Source: Terriglobia bacterium
GTDB taxonomy: Bacteria > Acidobacteriota > Terriglobia > Bryobacterales > Bryobacteraceae
Assembly (NCBI GenBank): GCA_020073145.1
Contig: JAIQFS010000055.1
Coordinates: 1-33,836, forward strand
Direction: 5' to 3'
DNA: 33,836 nucleotides
Made by a program: the position numbers and the translations under genes. Positions 1 through 10,562 of this stretch are shown here, one piece after another; positions within the stretch are counted from its first letter, which is position 1; each line of letters starts with the position of its first letter. The notes below the pieces were generated by a model that worked only from the letters and a program-made list of their open reading frames with translations, was not told the DNA's origin and did not search any database.

Positions 1-1868
<1,868 letters not shown>

Positions 1869-2129
1869 TCTCGTCTGACTCCACAAAATAAGTCCTTAGC
1901 GCACCTCTCCCAAATGGGGGAGCGCCCGCCTTTTTACACTTTCCGTCAGTATACGGACTGTATTGGAGCCGACGATATGGCTTGCCATTAAACTGTTGAA
2001 TTTATTGGTTGTACGGCAAGTGGAGGGGTTGAACGGCGCATTCCCCGGGTCGAACGGGAAACCCATCTAGCCCTATGATAGGCAATGGGTTAACTGAAGT
2101 TCAGCAGACTCGGGACAGCTCCCCGGTGG

Positions 2130-3191
2130 CTATCGGTGCGACGGCAGCGTAAAAACGGCCGTTCCGCCACTGGTCGTGGCCCCTGTGGTCGGAACTGTAA
2201 CAGAGCCCGACGCAGGGCTGCTCGCACTGCTCGCACTACTCGCGCGCGGCTCAGCCACCGGCACCCGCGCCGGACCGCTCACCGCCGGAGTCCCGCCCAT
2301 CGCCCGCAGCGTCCCGGACTTGCGCTGCATCTCGATCGCCTTCTTCAATCCCTCGGCCGAGACCGCCAGCGAAACCTGAATCGTCCCCTTGCTGCTCTTC
2401 ACGTCGAATTTCGCCCCCGCCGCGGCCGCCGGCTGTTGGGCCCGGGTCATGGCTTCAAAAAACTGCAGCGTCGACGCCAGTTGGTCTGCGTCTTTGAGCG
2501 ACCGCGCATGCGCCTCGGCGAACACGGCCAGCCCGTCTTTCAAACCAACCCCGAATTGCAGCCGGTCGATTGAGTCGAACGGGCCGGCCTGCTTCGATTG
2601 AGAAGGCAGATACCCCGCCAGCGCCTCGGTTCGATTCACGATTCCCCAGATTTCGTAGCGAGCCTGATAATCCGCAATCTTGGCCCCCAGTGCGCTCGGC
2701 AGCCCGGACGCCGAGCCGCGCCGGTCAATCGCTGCTTTCACCGCCCCGGCATCCCCCGCCAGCGCGACGTTGCCGTCCAGGAAGGCGAACACTCCGTCCG
2801 CCTGCGTCTTCACGCTCATCAGCGGCACGCCATGGTAGGATTCGCCGCCGGCCGACAGCTTCTCCACCGGGAATTTTCCTCGCGCCACCACCAGCGTCGG
2901 CGCTTTCGGCCCTTGCCCGTTGGTGGCGACGATCACTTCCTCGATGTCGTGCAGCGGGTCGAAGCCCGCCATGGCGACAATCGTCTCCCAGTTCACTTGC
3001 AGCCCCTGTGCCTGCGGCACCTGTTGAATCTCCGGAGTTAGAGTCCGCGCCAGGTCCGATTCCACCACCGCGCGCACGCGCGCCCCGATCACGATCTGGG
3101 TGTCCGGCGGCAGCAGGTCCACCAGCGCCGCATCGGCGCAGAACGCCGGCGCGGCCAGCATCAAGGGAAGCAGGCAGAGAGACGGTTTCAT
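2130..3191 (-). CDS. Secreted protein of unknown function
   Basis: A 353-residue protein with a clear signal peptide (MKPSLCLLPLMLAAPAFCA, cleavage near 19-21). The mature part starts LLPPDTQIVIGARV and alternates short hydrophobic strands with statements such as IEEVIVATNG and GVFAFLDGNVALAGD. This resembles the secreted DUF3352-like proteins common in Acidobacteriota and Planctomycetota, but I cannot assign a domain. After about residue 290 the chain becomes low-complexity (Ala, Ser, Pro, Thr, Gly) and is probably disordered. No catalytic motif is visible. There is no strong Shine-Dalgarno before ATG 3191. It stands alone, about 260 bases from the radical SAM start. That gap holds nothing I can name. 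Confidence 0.75.
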   Translation of the reverse strand: MKPSLCLLPLMLAAPAFCADAALVDLLPPDTQIVIGARVRAVVESDLARTLTPEIQQVPQAQGLQVNWETIVAMAGFDPLHDIEEVIVATNGQGPKAPTLVVARGKFPVEKLSAGGESYHGVPLMSVKTQADGVFAFLDGNVALAGDAGAVKAAIDRRGSASGLPSALGAKIADYQARYEIWGIVNRTEALAGYLPSQSKQAGPFDSIDRLQFGVGLKDGLAVFAEAHARSLKDADQLASTLQFFEAMTRAQQPAAAAGAKFDVKSSKGTIQVSLAVSAEGLKKAIEMQRKSGTLRAMGGTPAVSGPARVPVAEPRASSASSASSPASGSVTVPTTGATTSGGTAVFTLPSHR

Positions 3192-3400
3192 AGCCTAGCA
3201 ACGATACTATGATTTCTGTAGGAAAAATAGTCGCCGGGAGATACTGGCGGCCGGATAGCTAACCATCGGATGTGCGGCAGACCATCGGTTTTTGGGGGTC
3301 CGCCCACCGATTGCATCATTTTAAAGGTCGACCTTCATGCGGAACAAGGTCTTTCTCTGTCTCCCTCTGCGGACGTTTATCCTTCGGTCGCGGCCCTGCC

Positions 3401-3508
3401 GCCGTCGACCACCTCGCACCCCAGACCGGTCCGCCGCCATCGCCGCACCTCGTCTCTCCCGATCATGCCCTCTGTGCATCGTCGTCGAAGCGCGCGACCG
3501 TCGCCTGC
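3401..3508 (+). pseudogene. Decayed fragment of a GH20 hexosaminidase N-terminal region
   Basis: The 386-base gap 3192-3577 has no intact gene. This stretch matches bases 15521-15624 of the GH20 gene over about 105 bases with scattered substitutions. Both read VDHLAPQTG / FDRLARQTG, then LVSPDHA / IVSPDHA. Near 3469-3471 one base is missing compared with the intact gene (gccctctg against gccactctg). The reading frame then shifts, and the following IVVEARD is encoded one frame over. Homology fades on both sides. I read it as a relic of a second copy. It could instead be a small segmental duplication of the gene downstream. I see nothing else in the gap. Confidence 0.7.
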
Positions 3509-3577
3509 TCGGATCCCTCACTCCCCCTTGGACTCGAGGTCCGGACAGGTCGCCAAGTCTACTTGGGAAACCGCGCC

Positions 3578-5530
3578 CTAAAAAGGTAACTTCGGAATTT
3601 TTTTCTTGAGCTTGTCGACGGCTTTGCCGGCGGCATCGCCCCCTTGGGATCCTTTGTTCCCCGGCTGATTGCCGGGTTGCGCCGCAGGGCCGCTCGAATT
3701 CGGCGCTAGGGGCGCGGCGGGGGCGGCGGCGCCGGTGTCCTGCTGGAAGCCGCCGGGCGCGCTGGGGCTCGTCACCAACTGATTTCCGATGACGCCGCCC
3801 AAACCTGCCGTCGGTGGCGCGGCGCCCAGATTTTGAAATTGCGTGGCAATTGCCTGGCTCGCCCCCTGGAGGTTTCCCGAGAGGCTGGCGAGCGCGGCCG
3901 CCGCCGTTTGGCCATCGGGAGCTTTTTTCAGCGCCACGAACGACTCCTTAATCTGCCTGGTCCGGCCCATCATGTCACCGAGCATGTTGATCCCGATAAA
4001 CAGAAGATTCAAGTTGCGGTACCGGCTGCTGAAAGTCGGGACCTCCTGCGCGATGGACGTGAACGAGCTTTGCAGGGCGTCCACTTGCGGAGCGCAGCAG
4101 TTCTGGACGAAGGGGCTGTTGGGAGCCGTGGTTGCGTCTTGCACGAAACCGCCGACCGCGGCCGCAGGGTCTGGGGGAGCTCCTCCCGCAGTGGCCACGT
4201 CTTGATTGGGCCCGCCATCCGCCACCGGGTTCGCTGCAACCGGTGGAGTCCCCGTATCCTGCGCGAAGCCGGTGCCCCCACCGGCGGGCGTGGGGGCAGG
4301 TGCGCCCGCTGTTGGGGAATCTGGAGTTCCAGTTCCGCCAAGTTGTGTTTGCAGAGCCGCCACCTGGGTCTCCATTTGTTCCAATTGCGTCACGATCGGT
4401 TCGCCATATCCAGGCATCACGGGAGCGTCCAAGATGTTTCTCGCCGTGTAGTCGCGAGGCACAACCCGGTAGCGATAGATCATGCCGTGCTCCCCCACCA
4501 CGTACATCCGGTCTCGCCGCGGCACGCTGTAGCCGCTGATTTGGGCGGGAAACGAAATATTCCGGGAAGTCCAGCTGTTCCCGCCGTCCAACGTATAGCT
4601 GCAACCGGGGTTGGTTCTCATGGCGCACGACCAGCCGACTTGTGGATCGGCGAATTCCAACGCCGCTTCGGCGGAGCCGGTGGCGCCCCGCCACGACTGG
4701 CCTCCGTCGGTAGTGATCAGAACTCGCTTGTCGCGGAGAGTCACCACGCCATGGTTTTCATCGGCGAAGAACACTCCGAATGCCGATTGGACGTCGGTGC
4801 TGGCAAAAATCACTTTCCACGTGGCGCCGCCATCCACGGTTTTCGCGATGACGGCCCACGGATCGTTAAATCCGCCCCCCACGGCGTAGCCGACCTTGAG
4901 CGAAGGGAATTGCAGGTCCCTTAGGAAACAACTGCTGTTTCTGTTCAGGCCGTTCACCTGAATTGTGGTCGCGCACTGATAGACGGGCTTCCAATTGCGT
5001 CCGCCGTCGTGGGTCGCGAAGATCGTGGAGCCGTTGTAATATCCACCGACCTCGAAGCCGTCCTGCACGGACAGAAACCGGTACTGTTCCATCGGATTGT
5101 TCGGCGCAAACGGGCCGATGGTCTCCCAGGTCTTCCCATTCGTAGTGCGCACCAGTTGGCCGTTTTGTACTGCCCATCCGTGCGAGGCATCGAGAAAATG
5201 AAGTTTAGTCACTTCCGGATTGTCCGAATGGGGGTCGCCCATCTGAACGTCCCAGTTTTGACCGCCGTCCGCTGTATGAAGGATGAATCCTCCGGGCCCT
5301 TTACCGGAAATCCATCCCACCCGGTCATTCGCGAAATACACGTCGGCCAACTGGATGTCCTCCGGATAGTTCATGGGCTCCCAGATGGCTTTGACCGTCC
5401 CGGTTGCCGCCACGGGCACGCGATTGGAGGCGCGCCGTTGCGCGTTGCATGTCAGTGCCAGCAATCCCAGGCATAGAGCGATGCGGCACAGGCCACGAAG
5501 AGAACAAGCTCTGAGTCTCACACGGTTCAT
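3578..5530 (-). CDS. Secreted BNR/Ycf48-like beta-propeller with Pro/Gly-rich tail
   Basis: 650 residues. The N-terminus has an Arg-rich stretch and a hydrophobic core ending in LTCNAQ, consistent with export. Five Asp-box (BNR) motifs are visible: TADGGQNW (86-93), THDGGRNW (173-180), TVDGGATW (231-238), TTDGGQSW (273-280) and TLDGGNSW (313-320). Blades containing D/E-x-x-x-GWxx statements lie between them, as in Ycf48/PSII-stability-type propellers. Residues 400-475 and 585-632 are Pro/Ala/Gly-rich and contain three related GF-x-QD blocks (421-425, 461-465, 594-598). The segment 482-570 between them looks helical. A good AAGGAG lies 6 bases before ATG 5530. It is the last gene of a same-strand run of four (gap 73 bases). 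Propellers of this kind bind partners; no enzymatic role can be claimed. Confidence 0.8.
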   Translation of the reverse strand: MNRVRLRACSLRGLCRIALCLGLLALTCNAQRRASNRVPVAATGTVKAIWEPMNYPEDIQLADVYFANDRVGWISGKGPGGFILHTADGGQNWDVQMGDPHSDNPEVTKLHFLDASHGWAVQNGQLVRTTNGKTWETIGPFAPNNPMEQYRFLSVQDGFEVGGYYNGSTIFATHDGGRNWKPVYQCATTIQVNGLNRNSSCFLRDLQFPSLKVGYAVGGGFNDPWAVIAKTVDGGATWKVIFASTDVQSAFGVFFADENHGVVTLRDKRVLITTDGGQSWRGATGSAEAALEFADPQVGWSCAMRTNPGCSYTLDGGNSWTSRNISFPAQISGYSVPRRDRMYVVGEHGMIYRYRVVPRDYTARNILDAPVMPGYGEPIVTQLEQMETQVAALQTQLGGTGTPDSPTAGAPAPTPAGGGTGFAQDTGTPPVAANPVADGGPNQDVATAGGAPPDPAAAVGGFVQDATTAPNSPFVQNCCAPQVDALQSSFTSIAQEVPTFSSRYRNLNLLFIGINMLGDMMGRTRQIKESFVALKKAPDGQTAAAALASLSGNLQGASQAIATQFQNLGAAPPTAGLGGVIGNQLVTSPSAPGGFQQDTGAAAPAAPLAPNSSGPAAQPGNQPGNKGSQGGDAAGKAVDKLKKKIPKLPF

Positions 5531-5603
5531 ACCATCTCCTTGCCGCCACTACGCGAAAACGGGGCGTCAAAAGGCTCAACCACGAAATGTTTTTTTCGCG
5601 CCC

Positions 5604-7715
5604 TCAAGGCGCCGCCTTCACGGTCACCGCTAGCTGCGTTGCCTGGGGCGGGGGATTGAAGGTTCGATGGTGACTGTCCCCGATCGGAACCGCGCTCAGG
5701 GAGTAGATTCCGGACGCCGGCCAACTGAAAGCCAGGTTGAGATTCCTGGTCGGGTCGGCGATGCAGGTGCCCTGGCCCCCTTGCCATTGACACTGGGCCG
5801 TGGGCGCCGGAGTGGCGCCGCCGGTCCAGCTCAGCCGGTATTGGACCGGGTTCGTGTACGGATAGCACGACGGCATTTTCAACTGGTATTGCACCGGCCT
5901 TCCCGGCAGTGTTTGGGTGAGCCCGCTGATCGACGCCATCAGCGCGTTCGAGCCTCCCGGCGCCAGATCCCGGAACCACAAATGCTTGTCTCCGGTCACG
6001 GAGTGAACGAAGGGCTGGCCGATGCGCTGGCCGCCCACCAGGGCCTCCGCGCGCAGGTCGACTCCCCAATCTAGGTCCGCGGTGAGGGCGTGATTCTCCT
6101 GCGTGGTGGACGGCCCGCCTGCCGTTTGCGAAGCGGATCCGGCCGCACACCCCGACGTGGTGCCCAGCAGATACGGCTGCGGACCGGCCCGCGCGCTCAG
6201 TGCATCCACGTCGAAATCCAGTTGCAGCGCTGTGAAAATATCGGGCTTAACGAAAACCTGGCCCTTGAGCTCGGCTCCCTCCGTGGCTGTCGTCGGATCC
6301 GGAATATTGCGCGAATTTCCCTGACAGCCTTTCCCGCTGCAAGTGAACTCGAACGCCGCTTCGTGTGGGTTGTCGAGCTGAAAGTGTCCGTCCACCTGGC
6401 CTTGCCCGCCCACTTCGATATTTCCCTCGATGTAGGCGCTGACGTCGAGTTCCGCGACCGGCACACCGCCGATGACGATCGGTATTACTTCGATCGGAAT
6501 GCGTGGCCCGCCCGTGGGTGGGATGGTGAAGGTTTTGTCGAACTTGCCGGTGGCGCTCGCATTGGCCGTCAGCCTTTCTCCGACCGTCATCTTGCCATTG
6601 GCCGAAAGGCTTTTGGCCCGAACCACGAACGGCATGCAGGGGATGTAGAAGAGATCGAGTTGCGCCCGAAAGTCGGCCTGCATCGGGAATGAGAGTCCGA
6701 CCGTACCTTGCACCGTGCCCGAGGCGGAGCCGCCGCCGCCCAAATCCTTCGAACCTTTATCTTCCAGGCGCAGCGACATTCCGGGAGCGATGGTGAATTG
6801 AACCGGGATATTGGGTAGCGGTAGGGTGTGATCGGCCATGCAATCTTCCGCGATGTTCCAGTCGTGCGCTAGTTCGCTGGTGGCGTGGTTCCAATCGGCC
6901 TGAGCCTTCTTCCGCAGCTCCTCGGCTTGCCGCGAGGTCTCATCTTCGGCGTGCTTCGCCGATTCCCCCGCGCAGTGCCACGAGAAGCTGTTGCAGCCGC
7001 TATGGCCATCGCCCCCGGTGTCCGAGGGCTTCACCGACGGCGGAACGGGGTGCGTGCGCGCCCAGTCCTGCGCGAGCTGCGTATTGACGATGTAGTGGTT
7101 CGAGTCCCCCACGGGCAGAGTCCGGACGTGCATGGCGAGCAGCCGGCGCGCTCCGTCCGGCAAACCCTGGGCTTGTTCGATTCCGTCCAGTCCGCGCAAA
7201 TGGAGCAGAGTCGCCGATCCGGAGGTGCCTGCTACCGGTCTCGCGTCGAATCGGCCCAGTCCACCACGTGCCGCCACGGCTGGAGGATGCGGGGGCCCCG
7301 CTGAAATCGTGGGCAGGGGAACGGGCGGGGCGAGAGCCCGGGAGAGCGTAGGCAGCCCCGGCGCGGCCGGCCCGGGAGTGGGGCCCGCTGGCCTCCCCGG
7401 GGAAGCGCCCGCCGCCGGTGCTGGGGATGGAGCCGGGGTAGTTCCGCTCCTGATGAGGCAGCACGCCGATCGCCCGTCGAGCGACACCTGGCGCGTCGCG
7501 AAGTTCGCGTAGACGGCTTGTCCGGAACGGACTCCCGCCAACACTCTCGCATCGGTCACCGCAAACTGAAACGCCGCGCCGCCCGCATTCACCTTCGCCG
7601 AAACGACGCCCGTGCGCGCATCGACGGCGGTCACAGAACAGCAGGGCGCGGTCTGAGCCCTCACCGCCGTCCCCGCCAGCGCGGCTCCGATCAGTATCCA
7701 ATACCTTCGCGACAT
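5604..7715 (-). CDS. Large secreted protein with N-terminal 'PCC...VSLDG' domain
   Basis: 703 residues with a signal peptide ending near AVRAQ (17-21). Residues 24-88 form a small domain, starting PCCSVTAVD and ending QVSLDGRSACC. It is shared with the proteins at 8436-8948 and 9133-10554, and I do not recognise it. A Pro/Ala/Gly-rich linker follows (about 93-150). Next comes a region with Cys pairs and charged helix (SAKHAEDETSRQAEELRKK). A long C-terminal part is rich in beta-strand-like alternation (SANGKMTVGERLTANASATG; VPVAELDVSAYIEGNIEVGGQG) and could be repeated beta-sandwiches. No catalytic motif was found. AAAGGA lies about 10 bases before ATG 7715. It sits 51 bases after the DUF3592 gene and 73 bases before the propeller gene, so the genes are probably co-transcribed. 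The role is unknown. Confidence 0.8.
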   Translation of the reverse strand: MSRRYWILIGAALAGTAVRAQTAPCCSVTAVDARTGVVSAKVNAGGAAFQFAVTDARVLAGVRSGQAVYANFATRQVSLDGRSACCLIRSGTTPAPSPAPAAGASPGRPAGPTPGPAAPGLPTLSRALAPPVPLPTISAGPPHPPAVAARGGLGRFDARPVAGTSGSATLLHLRGLDGIEQAQGLPDGARRLLAMHVRTLPVGDSNHYIVNTQLAQDWARTHPVPPSVKPSDTGGDGHSGCNSFSWHCAGESAKHAEDETSRQAEELRKKAQADWNHATSELAHDWNIAEDCMADHTLPLPNIPVQFTIAPGMSLRLEDKGSKDLGGGGSASGTVQGTVGLSFPMQADFRAQLDLFYIPCMPFVVRAKSLSANGKMTVGERLTANASATGKFDKTFTIPPTGGPRIPIEVIPIVIGGVPVAELDVSAYIEGNIEVGGQGQVDGHFQLDNPHEAAFEFTCSGKGCQGNSRNIPDPTTATEGAELKGQVFVKPDIFTALQLDFDVDALSARAGPQPYLLGTTSGCAAGSASQTAGGPSTTQENHALTADLDWGVDLRAEALVGGQRIGQPFVHSVTGDKHLWFRDLAPGGSNALMASISGLTQTLPGRPVQYQLKMPSCYPYTNPVQYRLSWTGGATPAPTAQCQWQGGQGTCIADPTRNLNLAFSWPASGIYSLSAVPIGDSHHRTFNPPPQATQLAVTVKAAP

Positions 7716-7766
7716 AGTTCGCCATCCTTTCCCATTTGCGAAACCAGCACCCTGGGGCCGCCGGGC

Positions 7767-8303
7767 TCAGCCCGGTCGGCCCTCTTGCAAGGCATGCGGG
7801 TGCTTCTTCAAGTACTTGCGCCACAGGTCGGCCAGCACACCGACTTCGGCCGCGCCGCCCATCAAAGTGAACATCACGCCCACGACCAGGAAGATCGATG
7901 GACCGGAAATCCGCATTCCCCGCGACAGTCGGCTATGGCCGGGCCGATTGGGCAGGTAGACCACCTGGACCGTGCGTCCCCGCTCGAGCGTCTCCCAGTA
8001 CCCTGGACTCACGGTGTCCCGGTCCTGCCGTCGCGCGCCCACGAAGGTTTCATACTCGTATTCGACCCAATAGCTGCTCACACTGCCCCTCGCTCCGAGA
8101 CTGCTCGATCCCCGGTCCACCGACCGGTATTTCCTCAGAACGATTCCTGGCGTCGTCTGCGCGTTCGTGCGGTATTGCCACTCCGTTCGCAGCATCAGGA
8201 GACTCACCGTTACCAGAACCAAACCCGGCGCCACGAAGACTAGACAAAACCACGGCCAACGGGAACGAACTACGGTCTGGGAAAAGCTGCGCCGCCGTCT
8301 CAT
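7767..8303 (-). CDS. DUF3592-type membrane protein
   Basis: 178 residues with a positively charged start and two membrane spans (about 17-37 and 133-155). They flank a soluble stretch, TPGIVLRKYRS...YWVEYEYETFVGARRQDRDTVSPG...VQVVYLPNRPGHSRL. The last part, with VVYLPNRP followed by a second span, is the hallmark of DUF3592 proteins, whose function is unknown. GAGGAG directly abuts ATG 8303, which is unusually close, but no better in-frame start is visible downstream. It lies inside the run of secreted-protein genes 3578-8948, between two members with the PCC domain, which suggests an envelope role. Confidence 0.75.
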   Translation of the reverse strand: MRRRRSFSQTVVRSRWPWFCLVFVAPGLVLVTVSLLMLRTEWQYRTNAQTTPGIVLRKYRSVDRGSSSLGARGSVSSYWVEYEYETFVGARRQDRDTVSPGYWETLERGRTVQVVYLPNRPGHSRLSRGMRISGPSIFLVVGVMFTLMGGAAEVGVLADLWRKYLKKHPHALQEGRPG

Positions 8304-8435
8304 CTCCTCACCGTGCCCGCTCTGTCATGAGGAAGGTTCTTCCGCATGGCCTGACGCCGGCTCTGGCCAACGTACCGGCGGCGGAAATGCTCCATCGGAT
8401 CATCGGCGAGAATCCTCCTCCCTCATCGAAGATGA

Positions 8436-8948
8436 CTATTGCGGTGGGGTACCGCAGGCCGGTCCGGTATAGCCATTGAGACAGGTGCACATGCCACTGC
8501 CCCCAATACCTTGATTGCAAGATCCGTGCGACGAGCAGACATTGGACGGTGCACCTGGGCACGGAGCGCAGTGGGCGCCATAGTATCCGGACTTGCACAT
8601 CTCGGGCACCCGGACCGATGCGGGGCAATAGTCGGGTCCAGCGTCTTTGCAGGCACTGGCGGTAACGGGACATTGCGCCGGCGGTGGGCAGCTAACGCTC
8701 AATATGGACCCGGTGACGTTCTTACCGTCGAGGGAAACCTGTCTGGCTTTAAAGTTGGCGTAGATGGGTTGCCCGGCCTTCAACGGTCGAACGAGAGTCA
8801 AACGTTCGAGACGGAATCCAAAGGGTACGTTCGCATCATTCACTTTTGCGGTACCCACGCCGTCGCGCCCAATGGCGGTGACGCTGCAGCAGGGCCCGCC
8901 TGCCAAGAGCGGTAACGCCAAAATCAGGATTGTAAGCGGAACCCTCAC
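8436..8948 (-). CDS. Secreted 'PCC...VSLDG' domain protein with C-terminal EGF-like module
   Basis: 170 residues from GTG 8948, chosen because GGGGAGG lies about 8 bases upstream and a signal peptide (VRVPLTILILALPLLAG) starts there. A longer reading back to 8996 only adds a charged stretch before the signal. Residues 19-83 are the same domain as in the neighbouring secreted proteins (PCCSVTAI ... IYANFKARQVSLDG), but the second Cys pair is replaced by NVTGS. A Cys-rich C-terminus follows. At 118-165 the spacing C-x-GYYG-x2-C-x2-CP ... CSSHGSC ... CTC-x2-GYTGPAC is that of EGF/laminin-type EGF modules, which are uncommon in bacteria. Many disulfides are likely, so an extracytoplasmic location. 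Probably the first gene of the 8948-to-3578 run, divergent from the hydrolase. Confidence 0.8.
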   Translation of the reverse strand: MRVPLTILILALPLLAGGPCCSVTAIGRDGVGTAKVNDANVPFGFRLERLTLVRPLKAGQPIYANFKARQVSLDGKNVTGSILSVSCPPPAQCPVTASACKDAGPDYCPASVRVPEMCKSGYYGAHCAPCPGAPSNVCSSHGSCNQGIGGSGMCTCLNGYTGPACGTPPQ

Positions 8949-9132
8949 GGAGCACCCTCCCCTGTAAAAACCTCTTTCGGCGCAATAACGCGACAAACAG
9001 GACGGAACTGGCTCACGGGCCGCAAAATTTTTCCCGGCTTGGTTTCACGACGGTCTGGAAAGCTCCGAGATGAGCTGTTTTCGTGGCCCTTATCGCGTAT
9101 TAGCCCGCCAGTGAAGTGAAAGAGGTGTGTCC

Positions 9133-10554
9133 TTGAAACTCCTGATCCTGACCGCTTTTTGCGGTGTCTTTACCGCGCAAGCGCAGGCGCCGTGCTGCCG
9201 AGTCACCTCGGTCGATGCGCCGGCCCGCATCGCCACCGGAGAAGTCACCACCGGCGGGGGCGAATTCGCTTTTCGCGTGGACGATTCGAAGCTGCTGGCC
9301 GGGCTGAAGACCGGTCAGGCCGTATGGGCCAACTTCACGGCCAAGAGAGTCTCGCTCGATGGCCGAAGCGCCTGCTGCGCCATTACTCGCGTCGGCCCGG
9401 CGGGTGCGGTTCGGGCTCCGCTTCTCTCCAGCGTGGCGGCAACCCGCCCCATTGCCGCGGCAGGTTGCCGCCACGCCTGGCTGCCCCAATACGGGGGTGT
9501 CATCTGCAAGGGTTCCGACCCGTCACGTCCGGTGATCCTGCTGGTGCACGGACTCCACCAGAGCGTGGAGTCCTGGACCAAGCCTTCCAGCACCGGTTAC
9601 ACTTACGATTTTCGTCACACGCCGGTCGACGTCGATCTCGGCGATCACGCGGCGCCCAATGCCGGGTTATACAAGGCGGGCGCCTCCGACAAACTCGATG
9701 TGGACGGGCTCAACTGGTTCGACTACCTGGCCGGGCAGGGTTTCACCGTGGCCGCGTGGAGCCAACCGTGCTGCACCTTCGCCGCCGCGTACCCGTCCGC
9801 CGTACAAGCCCTGGCTCAATTCGCCTCGGATACCGCCACCTTGAATCCGGCAGCGCCGCCTCCGATCGTGCTCCTGGGCCACAGCCGCGGCGGACTCGTG
9901 ATCCACAAGCTGCTACGCGACCAGGGAACGATCGGCGGTCGTATCCGTTTTGCCATCACCATTCACTCCCCGCACCACGGCAGCCTGATGGCCAAGACGC
10001 CGGAACGCCTTGCCGACGAGGCCTCGGCGCTCTTCGCCAACGTCTCGCTCCGTCCAGACGCAAAGCAGCCTCTGAAACAGCTCGCGCTCCAGATGGTCGC
10101 GCCGCTCAAAAGCATGATCGACGACGGCCAAGCCGAGTTGGCCCCCGATAGTCCGGTGATTACCGGCTTGCTCACCGGAGACACGCCCATCCCGGGAGTC
10201 CGGTATTACACCTTCGGCGGCACCAACCCCACTCTCTTCCGCTTGTACACCTGGTTGTTCACGCCCATGAGTTCGGTGCCGCAGTACAAGGGTCTCGAGC
10301 AGTATTTTCAGTGGCGGGCCAAGCCGGTCGAGGTGGGGCTGGTTTCTCCTCTGCTCGATCGCATCCCGGCGTTCAATCCGGAGATCAAGCCGGGCGAGGG
10401 GGACAGCCTCGTGACCGACCAGAGCGCAAGGCTTCCATATTCGATCCACCAAACCGATCGGCTCAACCACGCCGAGGTTTTGTGGGACCGCGGACTCCAG
10501 CAGAATGTCGTGCGGATTCTCTCTGCGACCGCGCCGGTTCGCGCGTCGCGGTAG
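9133..10554 (+). CDS. Secreted alpha/beta hydrolase (lipase-like) with N-terminal 'PCC...VSLDG' domain
   Basis: Start chosen at TTG 9133, because AAAGAGG ends 7 bases before it. A GTG at 9127 would add two residues but leaves almost no spacing. Numbering here is from the GTG. A signal peptide ends near TAQAQ (16-20). Residues 22-86 are the shared domain, with both Cys pairs (PCC at 22-24, SACC at 81-84). The catalytic part has VILLVHGLHQ (136-145, oxyanion loop), the nucleophile elbow GHSRGG with Ser253, a likely acid at Asp426 (GDSLVTDQSA) and a likely base at His448 (LNHAEV). This order is that of secreted bacterial lipases/esterases. The substrate is unknown. It is transcribed away from the 8948-3578 genes across about 180 bases and converges on the kinase gene with only 8 bases between stops. 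Confidence 0.85.
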   Translation: MKLLILTAFCGVFTAQAQAPCCRVTSVDAPARIATGEVTTGGGEFAFRVDDSKLLAGLKTGQAVWANFTAKRVSLDGRSACCAITRVGPAGAVRAPLLSSVAATRPIAAAGCRHAWLPQYGGVICKGSDPSRPVILLVHGLHQSVESWTKPSSTGYTYDFRHTPVDVDLGDHAAPNAGLYKAGASDKLDVDGLNWFDYLAGQGFTVAAWSQPCCTFAAAYPSAVQALAQFASDTATLNPAAPPPIVLLGHSRGGLVIHKLLRDQGTIGGRIRFAITIHSPHHGSLMAKTPERLADEASALFANVSLRPDAKQPLKQLALQMVAPLKSMIDDGQAELAPDSPVITGLLTGDTPIPGVRYYTFGGTNPTLFRLYTWLFTPMSSVPQYKGLEQYFQWRAKPVEVGLVSPLLDRIPAFNPEIKPGEGDSLVTDQSARLPYSIHQTDRLNHAEVLWDRGLQQNVVRILSATAPVRASR

Positions 10555-10562
10555 CGCGTTTC

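Noticed and set aside
1921-1960. Operator or terminator-like hairpin (TCCGT/ACGGA and a T-run) upstream of the radical SAM gene
   Set aside because: The stem is five pairs and the T-run is on the strand without an upstream gene.
5581-5612. Terminator between the propeller and the 703-residue gene
   Set aside because: The GCGCC/GGCGC stem is followed by A's, not T's, on the coding strand, and a same-strand gene follows at 73 bases.
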